NCBI GenBank assembly: GCA_016756695.1 | Contig: CP066701.1 | Location: 3,058,001 to 3,122,000 of the forward strand | DNA from: Heyndrickxia sporothermodurans | GTDB taxonomy: Bacteria; Bacillota; Bacilli; Bacillales; Bacillaceae_C | Length of the DNA: 64,000 nt | Reading direction: 5' to 3' | In this document: positions 41,087-53,410 of the stretch, one piece after another | Position numbering within the stretch: position 1 is the stretch's first letter | Layout of the letters: the number at the start of each line of letters is the position of its first letter | Notes under the pieces: generated by a model | Told to the model about the DNA's origin: nothing | Seen by the model: the letters and a program-made list of their open reading frames with translations, nothing else | Database searches by the model: none | Made by a program: the position numbers and the translations under genes

Positions 41087-41125
41087 CCAAAACCGTATCA
41101 TAAAAAAATGATACGGTTTTTCTTA
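41087..41125 (+). terminator. Terminator after yqfB
   Basis: AAAACCGTATCAT and ATGATACGGTTTT around AAAAAA, with TTTTTCTT. Confidence 0.9.
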
Positions 41126-41188
41126 TTAAAAAGAGTGCTGAATCCCCGTTCTTATTCATAAATATGAGATGAAAGGGGGTTCTTTTTT

Positions 41189-41479
41189 ATGGCAAAAAAA
41201 TGGAGCCGAATACTTCGAAGTTGGATGACGAATAAAATGGAGCTGCCACAGGATGTCATGATGGATCTCCCTCGAATTACCATGATCGGACAAATCCATA
41301 TTTATATAGAAAATCATCGTGGGTTGTTAACCTTTTCAGACCGGGAGGTACGTCTATTACTTAAACAAGGACAGCTACTTATAAAAGGTCAATCCTTTGT
41401 AATTAAAACGATCTTACCAGAAGAGATATTACTTGAAGGAAAAATTGATGAAGTAATTTATTTAAATGATAAGGAGTGA
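41189..41479 (+). CDS. yqfC: Sporulation protein YqfC
   Basis: 96 residues, YabP/YqfC family. Conserved PRITMIGQIHIYIENHRG. Mother-cell sporulation protein (sigma-E regulon in B. subtilis). AAAGGGGG upstream of ATG 41189. Six bases before yqfD. Confidence 0.94.
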   Translation: MAKKWSRILRSWMTNKMELPQDVMMDLPRITMIGQIHIYIENHRGLLTFSDREVRLLLKQGQLLIKGQSFVIKTILPEEILLEGKIDEVIYLNDKE

Positions 41480-41485
41480 CTACTT

Positions 41486-42679
41486 TTGAAAAACCATTGG
41501 TTTACATTTTTTGGAGGAACGATTCTTGTGAAGGTTGAAGGAAAGGGGGTTGAGAGATTTATTAATCAGCTTACTCGCTCTAGTTTGATCGTATGGAATG
41601 TGAAACGACAAGGTACCTCAGCTATTACCTTTTATATTCGTCTTCAAGATGTGCATAAATTAAGACAACACGTTCGAAAATTTGATTGCAAAGTATCGTT
41701 TTTGAGTGGACAAGGTGCCCCATTTCTATGGAAAAGAACCTTGAAGAATGCTGGATTTTTCGCGGGCTTTTTCCTTTTCTTTGTTGTTATTACGCTGTTA
41801 TCAAATATCGTATGGGGGATAAATATAAACGGTGCTAGCCCGCAAATGGAGCATCAAATTCGCAAGGAATTAGATCATCTTGGTGTTCATGTAGGGAAAC
41901 TCCAATTTTTTATTGATGATGTTGAAACCATTCAACGAAAATTAGAAGACCGGATCCCGAATATTACGTGGGTAGGTGTTGATTTAAACGGGACAACCTA
42001 CCACTTTCAAGTTGTTGAAAAAAACATTCCGGAACAACCGGAGAAACAATCACCACAAAATCTTGTAGCAAATAAAAAAGCAGTAATCGTTGACATGTTT
42101 GTAGAAAATGGACAACCGGTGGTGAAGGTCAATCAATATGTAAAAAAAGGGCAGCTTCTAGTTTCTGGTACAATTGGTAATGAACATAATGAAAAGAAAG
42201 TTGCGGCAGTAGGGAAAGTAATAGGGAAAACATGGTACAAAGTAGACGTTAATATGCCTTTTCAATCCGAATTTCAAGTTTATACAGGGAATGAAAAGCG
42301 AAAATATTCTTTGAAAATTGGTTCTGTTAGTATTCCATTATGGGGATTTGGAAAAATAGAATATAAGGACTATGATAAAGAAACTGAATCGCATAAAATC
42401 AAATTTCTAAAATGGTCTCTTCCAATAAAATATGAAAACACAACGATTAGGGAAAATGAAAAAGTGGAAAGAAATTATACAAAAAATGAAGCGATAAATG
42501 CTGCAAAAGAAATTGCACTAAGTGATTTAAAAGCAAAAATTCCATCAGATGCAAAGATTATTGATGAATATGTTTTGCATCAAAAAGTCGAGAATGGTAA
42601 AGTGGATTTATCAATATATTTCCAAGTAACCGAAAATATTGCGAAAGCAAAACCAATTATTCAAGGAGACGCTGAATGA
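41486..42679 (+). CDS. yqfD: Sporulation protein YqfD
   Basis: 397 residues. N-terminal domain, one membrane helix (about 90-112, GFFAGFFLFFVVITLLSNIV), then a large extracytoplasmic domain. TTG start at 41486 with AAGGAGTGAC. Part of the sporulation pair yqfC-yqfD; the 3' end overlaps phoH by four bases. Confidence 0.94.
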   Translation: MKNHWFTFFGGTILVKVEGKGVERFINQLTRSSLIVWNVKRQGTSAITFYIRLQDVHKLRQHVRKFDCKVSFLSGQGAPFLWKRTLKNAGFFAGFFLFFVVITLLSNIVWGININGASPQMEHQIRKELDHLGVHVGKLQFFIDDVETIQRKLEDRIPNITWVGVDLNGTTYHFQVVEKNIPEQPEKQSPQNLVANKKAVIVDMFVENGQPVVKVNQYVKKGQLLVSGTIGNEHNEKKVAAVGKVIGKTWYKVDVNMPFQSEFQVYTGNEKRKYSLKIGSVSIPLWGFGKIEYKDYDKETESHKIKFLKWSLPIKYENTTIRENEKVERNYTKNEAINAAKEIALSDLKAKIPSDAKIIDEYVLHQKVENGKVDLSIYFQVTENIAKAKPIIQGDAE

Positions 42680-43638
42680 CAGAAGACTCAATTACATCAA
42701 ACCTTCAATTACAAAATGCGAATGAGGCGATTGCTTTATTTGGGATATCAGATGCAAATTTGAAATTACTCGAACAAGAATATGAAGTAACAATTGTTAC
42801 TCGAGGGGAAACGATCGATGTTTCCGGAAATGAAAGCAATGTGGAGAGAGTGTACCATGTTTTGTTTCAACTGTTAAAAGTAATTAGAAAAGCTATCAAC
42901 ATTAGTCAACGTGATGTTGTCTATGCAATCCAAATGGAGAAGAAAGGTACACTTGAGTATTTTACAGAAATATATGAAGAAGAAATAACTAAAAATGCAA
43001 AAGGCAAACCGATTCGAGTAAAGACTTTAGGACAAAGACAGTATATTGCTGCAATTAAAAAGAAAGATTTAGTCTTTGGAATTGGTCCAGCGGGTACAGG
43101 GAAAACATATTTAGCCGTTGTCATGGCAGTAAGTGCGTTAAAAAGCGGCCTTGTCAAACGGATCATACTAACAAGACCTGCTGTAGAAGCGGGAGAAAGT
43201 CTGGGATTCTTACCGGGCGACTTGAAAGAAAAAGTAGATCCCTACCTACGACCTCTGTACGATGCATTAAATGATGTGTTAGGCAGTGAACATACAAACC
43301 GATTGATTGAACGAGAAACGATTGAAATCGCGCCCCTCGCCTATATGAGAGGGAGAACATTAGACGATGCCTTTGTCATTCTTGATGAGGCCCAAAATAC
43401 AACACAAGCGCAAATGAAAATGTTTTTAACTCGCTTAGGCTTTAATTCAAAAATGGTAATAAACGGAGATCGAACACAGGTGGATTTACCAAAAGGGGTT
43501 CAATCAGGTCTCGTTGCTGCGGAAAAGATATTAAACAATGTTCATGACATTTCATTTATATATTTAGAACAAAGTGATGTTGTTAGGCACCCGCTTGTCG
43601 CAAAAATTATTGATGCCTATAATAATTATTCTCTCTAA
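42676..43638 (+). CDS. phoH: PhoH-like ATPase
   Basis: 320 residues. N-terminal KH-like part, then P-loop GPAGTGKTYLAV (about residue 137 onward) and Walker B FVILDEAQN. Predicted RNA-linked ATPase; phoH-ybeY proximity is conserved. Followed by a terminator. Confidence 0.95.
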   Translation: MTEDSITSNLQLQNANEAIALFGISDANLKLLEQEYEVTIVTRGETIDVSGNESNVERVYHVLFQLLKVIRKAINISQRDVVYAIQMEKKGTLEYFTEIYEEEITKNAKGKPIRVKTLGQRQYIAAIKKKDLVFGIGPAGTGKTYLAVVMAVSALKSGLVKRIILTRPAVEAGESLGFLPGDLKEKVDPYLRPLYDALNDVLGSEHTNRLIERETIEIAPLAYMRGRTLDDAFVILDEAQNTTQAQMKMFLTRLGFNSKMVINGDRTQVDLPKGVQSGLVAAEKILNNVHDISFIYLEQSDVVRHPLVAKIIDAYNNYSL

Positions 43639-43668
43639 CCCGACCAATGAATCGGGTTATTTTTTATT
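43638..43668 (+). terminator. Terminator after phoH
   Basis: AACCCGA-CCAATGAA-TCGGGTT followed by ATTTTTT. Confidence 0.85.
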
Positions 43669-44822
43669 AATTAATTAATAGGTGCAATTTGGTACAAAAA
43701 CTGATATGATTTTACATAATTAGGGAAGGAAACACCGCAAAACATAAAATTGGTGGTGGGAGTTTAATGAATTTTCAAGATTATATTGGCAAGATCCGCA
43801 CTTTTTTAAGTTACAAAGTGTTTACACTCATTTGTTTTTTGTTATTAGCTATCGTCCTTTACGGAGTACTTTTTTACAATGTAAAGCCGCAAACGTATGA
43901 TGTAGAACTGTTTTCCGTTTCAGATAAAACGATTCGTTCTCCAAAAACAATTGTTGATGAGGAGAGAACGAAAGAAGAACAGCAAAAAGCCGCTGATGCA
44001 GTAGAAAAGGTATATACATTTAAAAAGGAAAAACAACAAAATCGAGTTTCTTTAATTGATTCTATTTTTGAATTTGTTCTGGATATTAATGAAGAAACCT
44101 CGATTGGTAAAGGAAAAACTGACGGAAAACCTGAAAAAAAGCCAATTGAAGAAAAACTTGAATTATTAAAATCAAACTTAACTGCAAATGTAAATGAGGA
44201 TGTTACGAAATCCATTCCTGATGAAGTATTCCTAGCACTATTAAAATCAAATATAAATGAATTAGAGCGGGCACGAACGATTGTAGTTGGCCAAGTCGAA
44301 ACATTAATGAGTGAAAAAATCCGTGAAGAAAATGTTCCACATTATAAAAATTTAATTTCCGATCGAATCGGACTTACTAGTTTGCACAGCAGTTTAAAAG
44401 ATGCAAGTGTTGAATTAGGCAAATATGCAATCGTAGCAAACGAAATTTATGATCCTGAACAAACAGAAGAACGAAAAAAACAGGCGATCCAAAGTGTGGA
44501 GCCGGTAAAGATTTTACAAGGACAGGTTATTGCACAAGAAGGTCATCTTATCGATCATGAAACATATCATCAACTACAACTTCTTGGTTTACTAAAAAGT
44601 AATCCAAGTGTTAAGCCATACATAGGTCTCGGTATTTTTGTATTTTTAATTATCGGTTCTTTATTTTTATACTTTACAACTTTTCGTGTGAAAGAAGAAA
44701 AAAAGCAAAATTATTTAATTCTTTTAAGCTTTATTTTTATTATTAGAGTCAATTTCATAATTGCTCTTTTTAAAAATACAGAATCCTACAGAATTTCTAA
44801 AATATATTTTTAAAAACAGAAA

Positions 44823-46171
44823 TCATGCTACTTGTTGCTGATTTAATTGTACATTAATTCGGTCTGCGGCTAACTTTGAAGCATTATAAATAAGGGTTAC
44901 CATGTCAAAATGAATTTTTGCACGTTTCCCAGTACGATAGCGAACATTGTTCAGTTGAAAGAATTCTTTCAGATAGGCATTAACCCGTTCTACGGCAGTA
45001 CGACGTTTGAAAATGTTTTTCCATGCTTGTGACCCGCGTGCTGGTGCGGTATATCTGCGAAGGTCTGAAGTGATTTTCACTTTATAAACCTTTTGGCAAA
45101 TACCTTCATTAGCTAAGGGACAGTCGCTGCATTCCTTTGGTCTTGTGTATTTCAATGTTTCATATTTAGGATCAAAACTATCATAACGATAAGAATGCTC
45201 TCTGAAACAAGTTGGGGCAAAGTGTTTATCATAGCCAATGATTTCCCCTTCATTTCGCTTATTATACGCGATGACGGATTGTTGTCCCATTCGATGTACC
45301 TGCTCGTATATGGGTTCATAGTCATAGCCCGCATCCATTGTTTGATAACGTAATGGAAGGTGAAGGCGTTCCTGAATTCCTTTCAGTAAAGGGATAGCCT
45401 TACCATCATTTAGACTCCCAGATGAAAAAAGAGCCTGTAGAATGTATTGGCTTGATGTACCAACGGCTAAATGACCTTTGTAGCCAAAACCAAAAACATT
45501 TTGTCCTTCTGAGTTCTTTTTCACGCCCCATTTAGGGTCTTGGGGAACTTCGGCACGTAGTTCGGCTAGGGAAACATCTAATTTACCACAATTTTTCTAT
45601 CATATAAAGGTAAATTGGCTTCCGTTTCAGCTTGTTCTTTAAGCCACCCGTCACGCTCATCTTTTGATTTCCGACCACGTTTTTGGGGTTCAGATTTTGG
45701 CTTTTCTTCTTTTGGCTGCGCTTGGTCTCGTGCTTCAAAATGGGTTGCATCAATGACCACTGTATCATCCGTGATGAAACCTTCTGCAATAGCCTGGAGG
45801 ACCACTTTTTCTTGTTCTTTCTCAAGGATATCGCTTTCCTCCAATTTCGTTATGAGACGTGAATAGGAGGATTCTGAAGGCACATGATCAGAAACCAAAA
45901 AGCCACAATTTAACTTAAAAGCTAGATCATCATGAAGACGTTTTATAAGATCCTTCATCGTAGGGATGCGCTCTATGTATCTTACAAAGGTGGAGATAAT
46001 CATGGCTGCATAGTTTAGTTCTTCCGGTGCACCCAACCGTGATTTTTTCGCCACTTGATGGTACATCGAATCCAAATCTACCGCTGAAATAATGGCTTCA
46101 TATTTTTGGGTAGGTTCCATGTCAAATAATTCCTGTATGCCAAATAGGCTAGGTTGTCGTATAATAGTCAT
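44823..46171 (-). pseudogene. IS1182/IS5-like transposase, copy 2, frameshifted
   Basis: Same protein as the intact copy at 53411-54763. The frame from ATG 46171 breaks near 45585, where copy 3 has GGGCC and this copy has a shorter TTA. A three-base gap near 45397 coincides with GCTGC in copy 3. N-terminal and C-terminal halves (the latter from about 45540 down) carry all catalytic residues but on separate frames. Confidence 0.88.
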
Positions 46172-46307
46172 AAGAAGTACTCCTCCAGTCTTTTTATGGT
46201 TTGTGGTCAACGTAAGCCCGAATTATAAAAAAAATAAGTGTACCTTTCGGTACGCATCGTAAATAGCCGTAAATTCTGACTTTTTAATCGAATTACGGCT
46301 ATTTCAT

Positions 46308-47899
46308 TTATTTGCTACATTCTGCCTGAATCATTTTTGACCAGGGCATGTATTGATCTAAAATTTCAGGGTTTTGTTGGACGCCGAGATTTGGTAAATC
46401 CGTAAAAAGTTTCTTTATATATTCATAGAAATCAACGCCGTTACTTTTGGCAGTTTCAGCAATACTTAAACAGATGGCATTCGCTTTTGCACCAGCTTCA
46501 CTTACACTAAAGAGCCAATTTTTTCTTCCTATAACGTTGGGACGGATGGCGTTCTCGGCTGGATTATTATCCATTTCAATTCGCCCATCATTCAGGAATA
46601 ATTTGAGTCCATTTGCCCTGTTTAATGTGTATTCAGTCGCTTTTGCTAACGCATTTTTCCGTAAAATGGTGATGTTTCAACCCAGTGAAGGAATTCCTCC
46701 ACGATTGGCTTCGAGTACTTTTGACGTTTTTTTCTTCGTTTACTCGGAGACAAACGTTTAAATTGCCTTTCTAGTCGATATAAATCATCACAATATTTCA
46801 CACCGATTCTACCATTTTTGCTATCAGCTTTCAGCCAATAACGACGAACATGCGCCCAACAATTTGCGAAATTAACGCCTTCCAACTTATCATAAGCAGA
46901 ATAACCATCACACACAATCGTTCCAGAAAAGCCTTCAATAAAACTTTCAAGGACAGATCGAGCTCGAGATAATGCGCTTTGAAAGAGAGTCATTGTTACT
47001 TTTTGGCTTGGCACACTTCGAAACACCCAATTATACGCATTGGTTTTACCAGATTTCCCATCGGATCGGTTGATAATTTGTCCGTATGTTTCATCGACAT
47101 GCAAAACCGATTTTGCCATCATCAACTCTTTCATTCGTTCGTATACAGGTAACAGCCAATCATGTGCTACACGGATAACCCAATTCGATAGGTTTTTATC
47201 ATTGGTATTCAGTCCATAGCGATTCCATTCCTTTACCTGACGGTAAAGAGGTAAATATTGTGCAAATTTATCATAGATGACTTTGGCAAGTACGCTAGGA
47301 CTTGCGATGCTACGCTGAATCGCTGGTTGTGGTGCTTTCCCGCGTTTGATTTGTGCTGGCTGTGATGAATCAACTTTGCAGTCTTTACATTCATACGCAT
47401 GTTCAATGTGCTGTACTTTCATCATTTTTGCAGGAATAAATTTTGCTTCTTCACGTACAAGTGTACTACCAATTTCAATCATTTGCCCTTGGCAACAGTC
47501 ACAGATTGTATTTTTCGGATGATGGTGAATAGCTTCTACTTCAATACCATCATGCAAGGAATCATTTCGTTTTTTTGATTTAACTTTTCGTACAACAGTA
47601 TAAGAGATTGTCTGTTGGCTTTGTTCTTCTGTGTGCTCAGGTTCGCTAAAAGCCGGGTCATCATCAAATAATGAGCCTTGCCCATCTGGTACGTTGTATT
47701 TCGATTTTTCGGATTTCGATCCATATAAAAGTTTTGTTAAATGGCGAATTTGTTCAGTTAGCGCTTCAATCTGTTTAGTTGATTGATCTAGCTTTTTCGA
47801 TAAGTCTTTGTTTTGTTGATTTGAATGAGCCAATTGTTCTTCGAGAAGTCGAATTAATTTCCCATATGGATTCTTGTTATTGGAAGAAGTATTAACCAT
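46308..47899 (-). pseudogene. tnpC: IS66 transposase TnpC, copy 2, frameshifted
   Basis: Matches the 530-residue TnpC of copy 3 but loses one T of a homopolymer near 46660, so the first frame ends after 417 residues (47899 down to 46646) and the C-terminal 88 residues with the catalytic glutamate lie in another frame (46574-46308). Two more differences (near 47000 and 47045) lie at GGCC sites of copy 3. Confidence 0.88.
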
Positions 47900-48001
47900 T
47901 TATTTCACCACTTTTCGTTCACCATAAGTTAGTTATATTATAACATTTTTAACGTAGAAAGCGAAGTTGAAAATGGCTATAAACCAACATTTCTAGCTTG
48001 T

Positions 48002-48355
48002 TTAGAATACTCCTTTTTGTGATTTTTGAATGGCCTTTGGTTGCTGAATGGACAACCCTTCTAACAACCAGCGAACCTCCTGTTGCGAAAGTTTACGTAC
48101 TTCATTTTCATCTTTTGGCCATTGAAGTTTTCCTCCATCTAGTCGCTTATAAAGCATGGCGAAACCATCGCCATCAAAATATAAACATTTATAACGGTCT
48201 TTACTCCAACCAGAGAAAAGGAAAATAGAATCTCCATATGGATCAAGTTCGAAAGAATCTTGAATTAGCGTTGCTAATCCATCAATTCCCTTCCTCATAT
48301 CTGTTTTACCGCAAATAATATAAATGTTTTTTACACTGGTATAATCATGTTTCAT
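48002..48355 (-). CDS. tnpB: IS66 accessory protein TnpB, copy 2
   Basis: 117 residues, IS66 Orf2 family: CGKTDMRKGIDGLATLI and FLFSGWSKDRYKCLYFDGDGF are typical. Required with TnpA and TnpC for IS66 movement. Overlaps tnpA by four bases. Intact here, unlike in copy 3. Confidence 0.93.
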   Translation of the reverse strand: MKHDYTSVKNIYIICGKTDMRKGIDGLATLIQDSFELDPYGDSIFLFSGWSKDRYKCLYFDGDGFAMLYKRLDGGKLQWPKDENEVRKLSQQEVRWLLEGLSIQQPKAIQKSQKGVF

Positions 48356-48543
48356 AGATTTTTCAACTCCCTCATGACCGTTTGGATGATGTGCTCATCT
48401 ACGCCGTTGAAGAAGGAAATTTCAGCAGCTTCAATTTTGATTGTGCAAAAGCTATTTGAAGGATCTTTCGAAGTTGTGGATGTTATAATATTTTTTTCTG
48501 GTTGTATTGAAACGGGGACGATTGTTAGTTTTTGTTGTGACAT
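48352..48543 (-). CDS. tnpA: IS66 accessory protein TnpA, copy 2
   Basis: 63 residues, short first ORF of IS66 elements. ATG 48543 with AAGGAGGTGC upstream on the minus strand. Identical to copy 3. Confidence 0.85.
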   Translation of the reverse strand: MSQQKLTIVPVSIQPEKNIITSTTSKDPSNSFCTIKIEAAEISFFNGVDEHIIQTVMRELKNL

Positions 48544-49903
48544 AGGAAAAGCACCTCCTTAATTGATACGATTATTGTACTAAGGGGTGCTGATCATTTA
48601 TATGCGTTGTTTGAATGGGGGCTTACTGGTCAACTACCATTATACAAGATTTGGGGAGGTACTTCTTTTTTTATCTCTTAAACCCCTTGATACACAAGGG
48701 CTAAGAATTATGAAATTCATTCATTAGTTTAATTTTAATGAAAATTGTGGGAATTATATCCGATTTGGAATTGGATAATATCGGATATATATTTCCTGCC
48801 GCAATGGCCCCGATGCTTATACGAATTTTGCTTAATGAAAGATTTGCCTTTATATTAACGATTATCCTAGCAGCATGTGGGAGTATCATTTTTCACGATG
48901 AAATTGCGGGATCAATTAATGTAGAAATTGCGATCTATATTTTGTTTAGTGGTACAGCAGGTATTTTACTGTTAACCAATCGAAATCGAAGATCCAATAT
49001 ATTACAAACTGGTTTTTATGTATCGATTATTAATGTGTTTATTATATTCTTTTTGCTATTTCTCGGTAATGGACAATTAACTAAGATAGAATATGTTTAC
49101 TATTTAACTTTTGCATTTGTTTCAGGATTACTGTCTGCGATTTTAACAATCGGGTTATTGCCATTTTTTGAAGCGGGCTTTGGGATACTATCTACATTAA
49201 AACTAATCGAACTTTCAAACCCTAATCATCCGTTATTGAAAAAGATACTAATGGAAGCACCGGGAACGTATCATCATAGTGTTATGGTTGCCAATTTAGC
49301 GGAATCTGCTTGCGAGGCGGTTGGGGCAAATGGTCTTTTAGCACGTGTTGGATGTTATTATCATGATATTGGGAAAACGAGAAGACCTCAGTTTTTTATT
49401 GAGAATCAAATGAATATCGAAAATCCTCATAACCATCTTTCGCCCGAATCAAGTAGAGATATCATTATTGCACATGCGAAAGATGGAGCTGAGATGCTCA
49501 AAAAGCACAAGCTTCCAAAGGAGATTGTTGATATAGCTGAACAACACCATGGGACCACTTTATTAAAATATTTTTATTATAAAGCTAAGGAAGAGAATGA
49601 AGGAATAAATGAAGCAGACTTTCGCTATCCTGGGCCGAAGCCGCAAACAAAAGAGGCAGCAATTATTAGTATAGCGGATAGTGTGGAAGCTGCGGTTCGT
49701 TCGATGTCACGTCCAACACTAGAGCAAATTAAAGAAGTCATTCAATCTATTGTTCAAGACCGATTGCAGGATGACCAATTGAATGAATGTGATATCACTC
49801 TTAAAGAGTTAGAAGTAATTAAAAAAACGTTCTGTGAAACACTTAACGGGATTTTTCATTCGCGAATTGAATACCCAAATTCTAAGTAAAGGAAAAAGGA
49901 TGA

Positions 49904-50377
49904 ATGAATATGTTGATAATTGATTTTAATGATGAGACGAATGAGATTACTAAGCAAAATCAAGAACTAGTTGAAGATTTATTGAACTTTGCCTCCAAAA
50001 AATTCGAAATTCAAGACGGAAGTGAAATTTCAGTTACTTTTGTAACAAATGAAAAAATTCAAGAAATAAATCGTGATTATCGTGGTAAAGATCAACCGAC
50101 CGATGTTATCTCATTCGCGATGGAAGAATTGGGAGAGGATGAATTAGCCATTCAAGGAATAGAAATGCCTCGAGTACTTGGTGATATTATTATTTCTGTG
50201 CCAAAAACGAAGGAACAGGCTGCTGAGTTTGGCCATTCTTTTGAGAGGGAATTAGGCTTTTTGGCTGTTCATTCATTATTACATTTACTTGGGTATGATC
50301 ATATGACAGAAGAAGAAGAAAAAGAAATGTTCGGATTACAAAGGGAAATTCTTGATGAATATGGACTTAAAAGGTAG
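49904..50377 (+). CDS. ybeY: Endoribonuclease YbeY
   Basis: 157 residues. Zinc motif H-x3-H-x5-H in VHSLLHLLGYDHM. Needed for 16S rRNA 3' maturation and ribosome quality control. ATG 49904; GGAAAAAGGATG upstream. Lies after the disrupted pgpH in the phoH-pgpH-ybeY-dgkA-cdd-era run, so transcription from upstream may be affected by the insertion. Confidence 0.96.
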   Translation: MNMLIIDFNDETNEITKQNQELVEDLLNFASKKFEIQDGSEISVTFVTNEKIQEINRDYRGKDQPTDVISFAMEELGEDELAIQGIEMPRVLGDIIISVPKTKEQAAEFGHSFERELGFLAVHSLLHLLGYDHMTEEEEKEMFGLQREILDEYGLKR

Positions 50378-50747
50378 AAACCGTTTTTGGAAATCGTTTA
50401 TATTTGCCTTCAGTGGAATTTATCATGCATTCAAGACCGAAAAAAATTTACGTTTCCATTTTGCTGCATCTATTATAGTAACGATCTTTAGTATTGCATT
50501 CCATTTACAATTGGTTGAATGGCTATTTGTAATAATTTGTATCTTCGGGATGTTTTCTCTAGAGCTAATTAATACGGCAATAGAAAGAATTGTTGATCTA
50601 GCCTCTCCGGCCTATCATCCTTTAGCGAAACAAGCTAAAGACGTTGCAGCAGCGGCTGTCCTTTGTTTTGCTTTTATGACAATAATTATTGGCTGCATCA
50701 TATTTATCCCTAAGATTGTCCATTTTATAAGGCTGTATTTTGGCTAG
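50355..50747 (+). CDS. dgkA: Diacylglycerol/undecaprenol kinase
   Basis: About 130 residues, three membrane helices. The signature ELINTAIERIVDL carries the catalytic glutamate. Gram-positive members phosphorylate undecaprenol. ATG 50355, eight bases after AGGGAA and overlapping ybeY; TTG 50352 and ATG 50361 are alternatives. Confidence 0.93.
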   Translation: MNMDLKGRNRFWKSFIFAFSGIYHAFKTEKNLRFHFAASIIVTIFSIAFHLQLVEWLFVIICIFGMFSLELINTAIERIVDLASPAYHPLAKQAKDVAAAAVLCFAFMTIIIGCIIFIPKIVHFIRLYFG

Positions 50748-50774
50748 TAGTATTTTATACTGCTAGCTTTTTCG
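50742..50774 (+). terminator. Terminator after dgkA
   Basis: GCTAGTAGTAT and ATACTGCTAGC around TTT, then TTTTTCG; overlaps the dgkA stop. cdd therefore likely has its own promoter in 50780-50930. Confidence 0.8.
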
Positions 50775-50908
50775 TATATTTGCAAAAGAGATATTCTTTA
50801 CGGTAAAATATTTTCAAAGCTTATTTAGTTCAGAGTCTAATTTCGAACTTTTAAAATTTTCTAAACAAAATAAAAATATTCCATAACTTTATGGTGAATT
50901 TGTAGTAA

Positions 50909-52244
<1,336 letters not shown>

Positions 52245-52392
52245 GTTTTTTGGTCATGAAAGATGATTATACATCCTTTTTGATTAGCAATATTTACATC
52301 ACATGTTCCATGAAGTCCTGGTAAAGCTATTTAATAAAGGCTTTACAAAATTATTTCATGATTTTTTCAACATGAAAGGCGGGAATAATATT

Positions 52393-52536
52393 ATGATTGA
52401 ATTTACCTGGAAAGTCTTTGAGGAAACTGGAAGTATTGATACGTATTTGCTATTTAAAGAGTTAGAAAAAGATCGTCAAGATGAGCCGTTAAATACAGAT
52501 CACGAATTTTCTGAATTGGATTTTCCCATTTCATAG
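52393..52536 (+). CDS. yqzL: YqzL family small protein
   Basis: 47 residues from ATG 52393 (AAAGGCGGG upstream), starting MIEFTWKVFEETGSIDTYLL, the conserved YqzL start. The in-frame extension to 52303 has no site. Function unknown; always between era and recO. Confidence 0.9.
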   Translation: MIEFTWKVFEETGSIDTYLLFKELEKDRQDEPLNTDHEFSELDFPIS

Positions 52537-52587
52537 ACGTGGTTTGTTTTCACCCAAAGTATTAAGTGCTTTGGAAGGATGAAAACT

Positions 52588-53361
52588 ATGCTACAAAAAT
52601 GTGAAGGCATTGTCATTAGGTCAACAGATTATGGTGAAACAAATAAAATAGTAACAGTATATACGCGTGAATTCGGGAAAATAGGAGTAATGGCAAGGGG
52701 GGCGAAAAAGCCTAATAGTCGCCTCTCAGCCATTTCTCAAATTTTTACATACGGATATTTTTTAATTCAGACAAGTACTGGATTAGGTACGATGCAACAA
52801 GGTGAAATGATTTCTTCGATGCGTACAATTCGTGAAGACATTTTCAAAACTGGTTATGCAGCGTATATTGTCGATCTCTTAGATAAAGGTGTAGACGATA
52901 AAAATCCAAATCCTTTTCTTTTCGAACTTTTAATGCAGACATTAAATTATATAAATGATGATTATGATAACGAAATCATAACGAATATTTTTGAAATGAA
53001 AATGTTAAATGTTCTAGGTTTATATCCAGTAATGGATCAATGTGCAATTTGTGGTAATCAAGATGGAAAATTTGCATTTTCTATTCGTGAAAATGGATTA
53101 ATTTGTCATAGATGTTTTGAACGAGATCCTTATCGAATTTCGCTTTCCCAAAGTACGCTTAAATTGTTACGATTATTTTATTATTTTGATCTATCACGAC
53201 TTGGTCAAATTTCAGTAAAGGAAGAAACAAAAAAAGAATTACGAATGATTATTTCAATGTATTATGACGAATATTCGGGTTTACACTTAAAATCCAAAAA
53301 GTTTTTAGAGCAAATTGATAAATTTAAAGACATGAGTCAATTTCATAATTGCTCTTTTTAA
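52588..53361 (+). CDS. recO: DNA repair protein RecO with IS-derived C-terminus
   Basis: 257 residues from ATG 52588 (GGAAGG nine bases upstream). N-terminal OB-fold ([18 protein letters not shown]), helical body and zinc site CAICG-CHRCF. Loads RecA onto gaps. Nested IS copy 3 entered at the last codons: after DM the last eight residues SQFHNCSF come from the element. Without it the frame would read DML and stop, a 250-residue protein. Only one native residue is lost, so function is probably kept. Confidence 0.95.
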   Translation: MLQKCEGIVIRSTDYGETNKIVTVYTREFGKIGVMARGAKKPNSRLSAISQIFTYGYFLIQTSTGLGTMQQGEMISSMRTIREDIFKTGYAAYIVDLLDKGVDDKNPNPFLFELLMQTLNYINDDYDNEIITNIFEMKMLNVLGLYPVMDQCAICGNQDGKFAFSIRENGLICHRCFERDPYRISLSQSTLKLLRLFYYFDLSRLGQISVKEETKKELRMIISMYYDEYSGLHLKSKKFLEQIDKFKDMSQFHNCSF

Positions 53362-53410
53362 AAATACAGAATCCTACAGAATTTCTAAAATATATTTTTA
53401 AAAACAGAAA

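Larger units (their letters stand above)
44747..48722 (-). mobile_element. Nested IS copy 2 (IS66 inside IS1182-like element) in pgpH
   Basis: 3976 bp. Outer ends carry the inverted 12-mer AATTTCATAATT close to each tip. Host duplication ATTAG at 44742-44746 and 48723-48727. Inside, IS66 occupies 46212-48626, tipped by GTAAGCCC and GGGCTTAC and bounded by TGGTCAAC at 46204-46211 and 48627-48634. Gene order on the minus strand: IS66 tnpA, tnpB, tnpC, then IS1182-like transposase. Confidence 0.95.
43767..49889 (+). pseudogene. pgpH: Cyclic-di-AMP phosphodiesterase PgpH, split by nested IS copy 2
   Basis: The 5' part (43767-44746) encodes residues 1 to about 326: first membrane helix, extracytoplasmic domain, second helix (IGLGIFVFLIIGSLFLYF). 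The 3' part (48728-49889) encodes the remaining helices and the cytosolic HD domain (GTYHHSVMVANLAE, YHDIGKTRRP, EQHHG). Joining 44746 to 48728 restores one 713-codon frame, reading through II-S-LILMKIVG, the expected length. As it stands the 5' frame runs 22 codons into the element, stopping at 44813, and the HD part has only an internal ATG (48738) without a ribosome-binding site. Probably non-functional. GdpP-type enzymes elsewhere could compensate. Confidence 0.95.

Noticed and set aside
44747-48722. IS66 and the IS1182-like gene as two independent neighbouring insertions
   Set aside because: The 8-bp duplication around IS66 lies inside the IS1182-like leader in all three copies, which needs a single nested insertion.
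48738-49889. Stand-alone HD-domain protein gene
   Set aside because: It starts at an internal Met with no ribosome-binding site and joins in frame to the upstream pgpH fragment.
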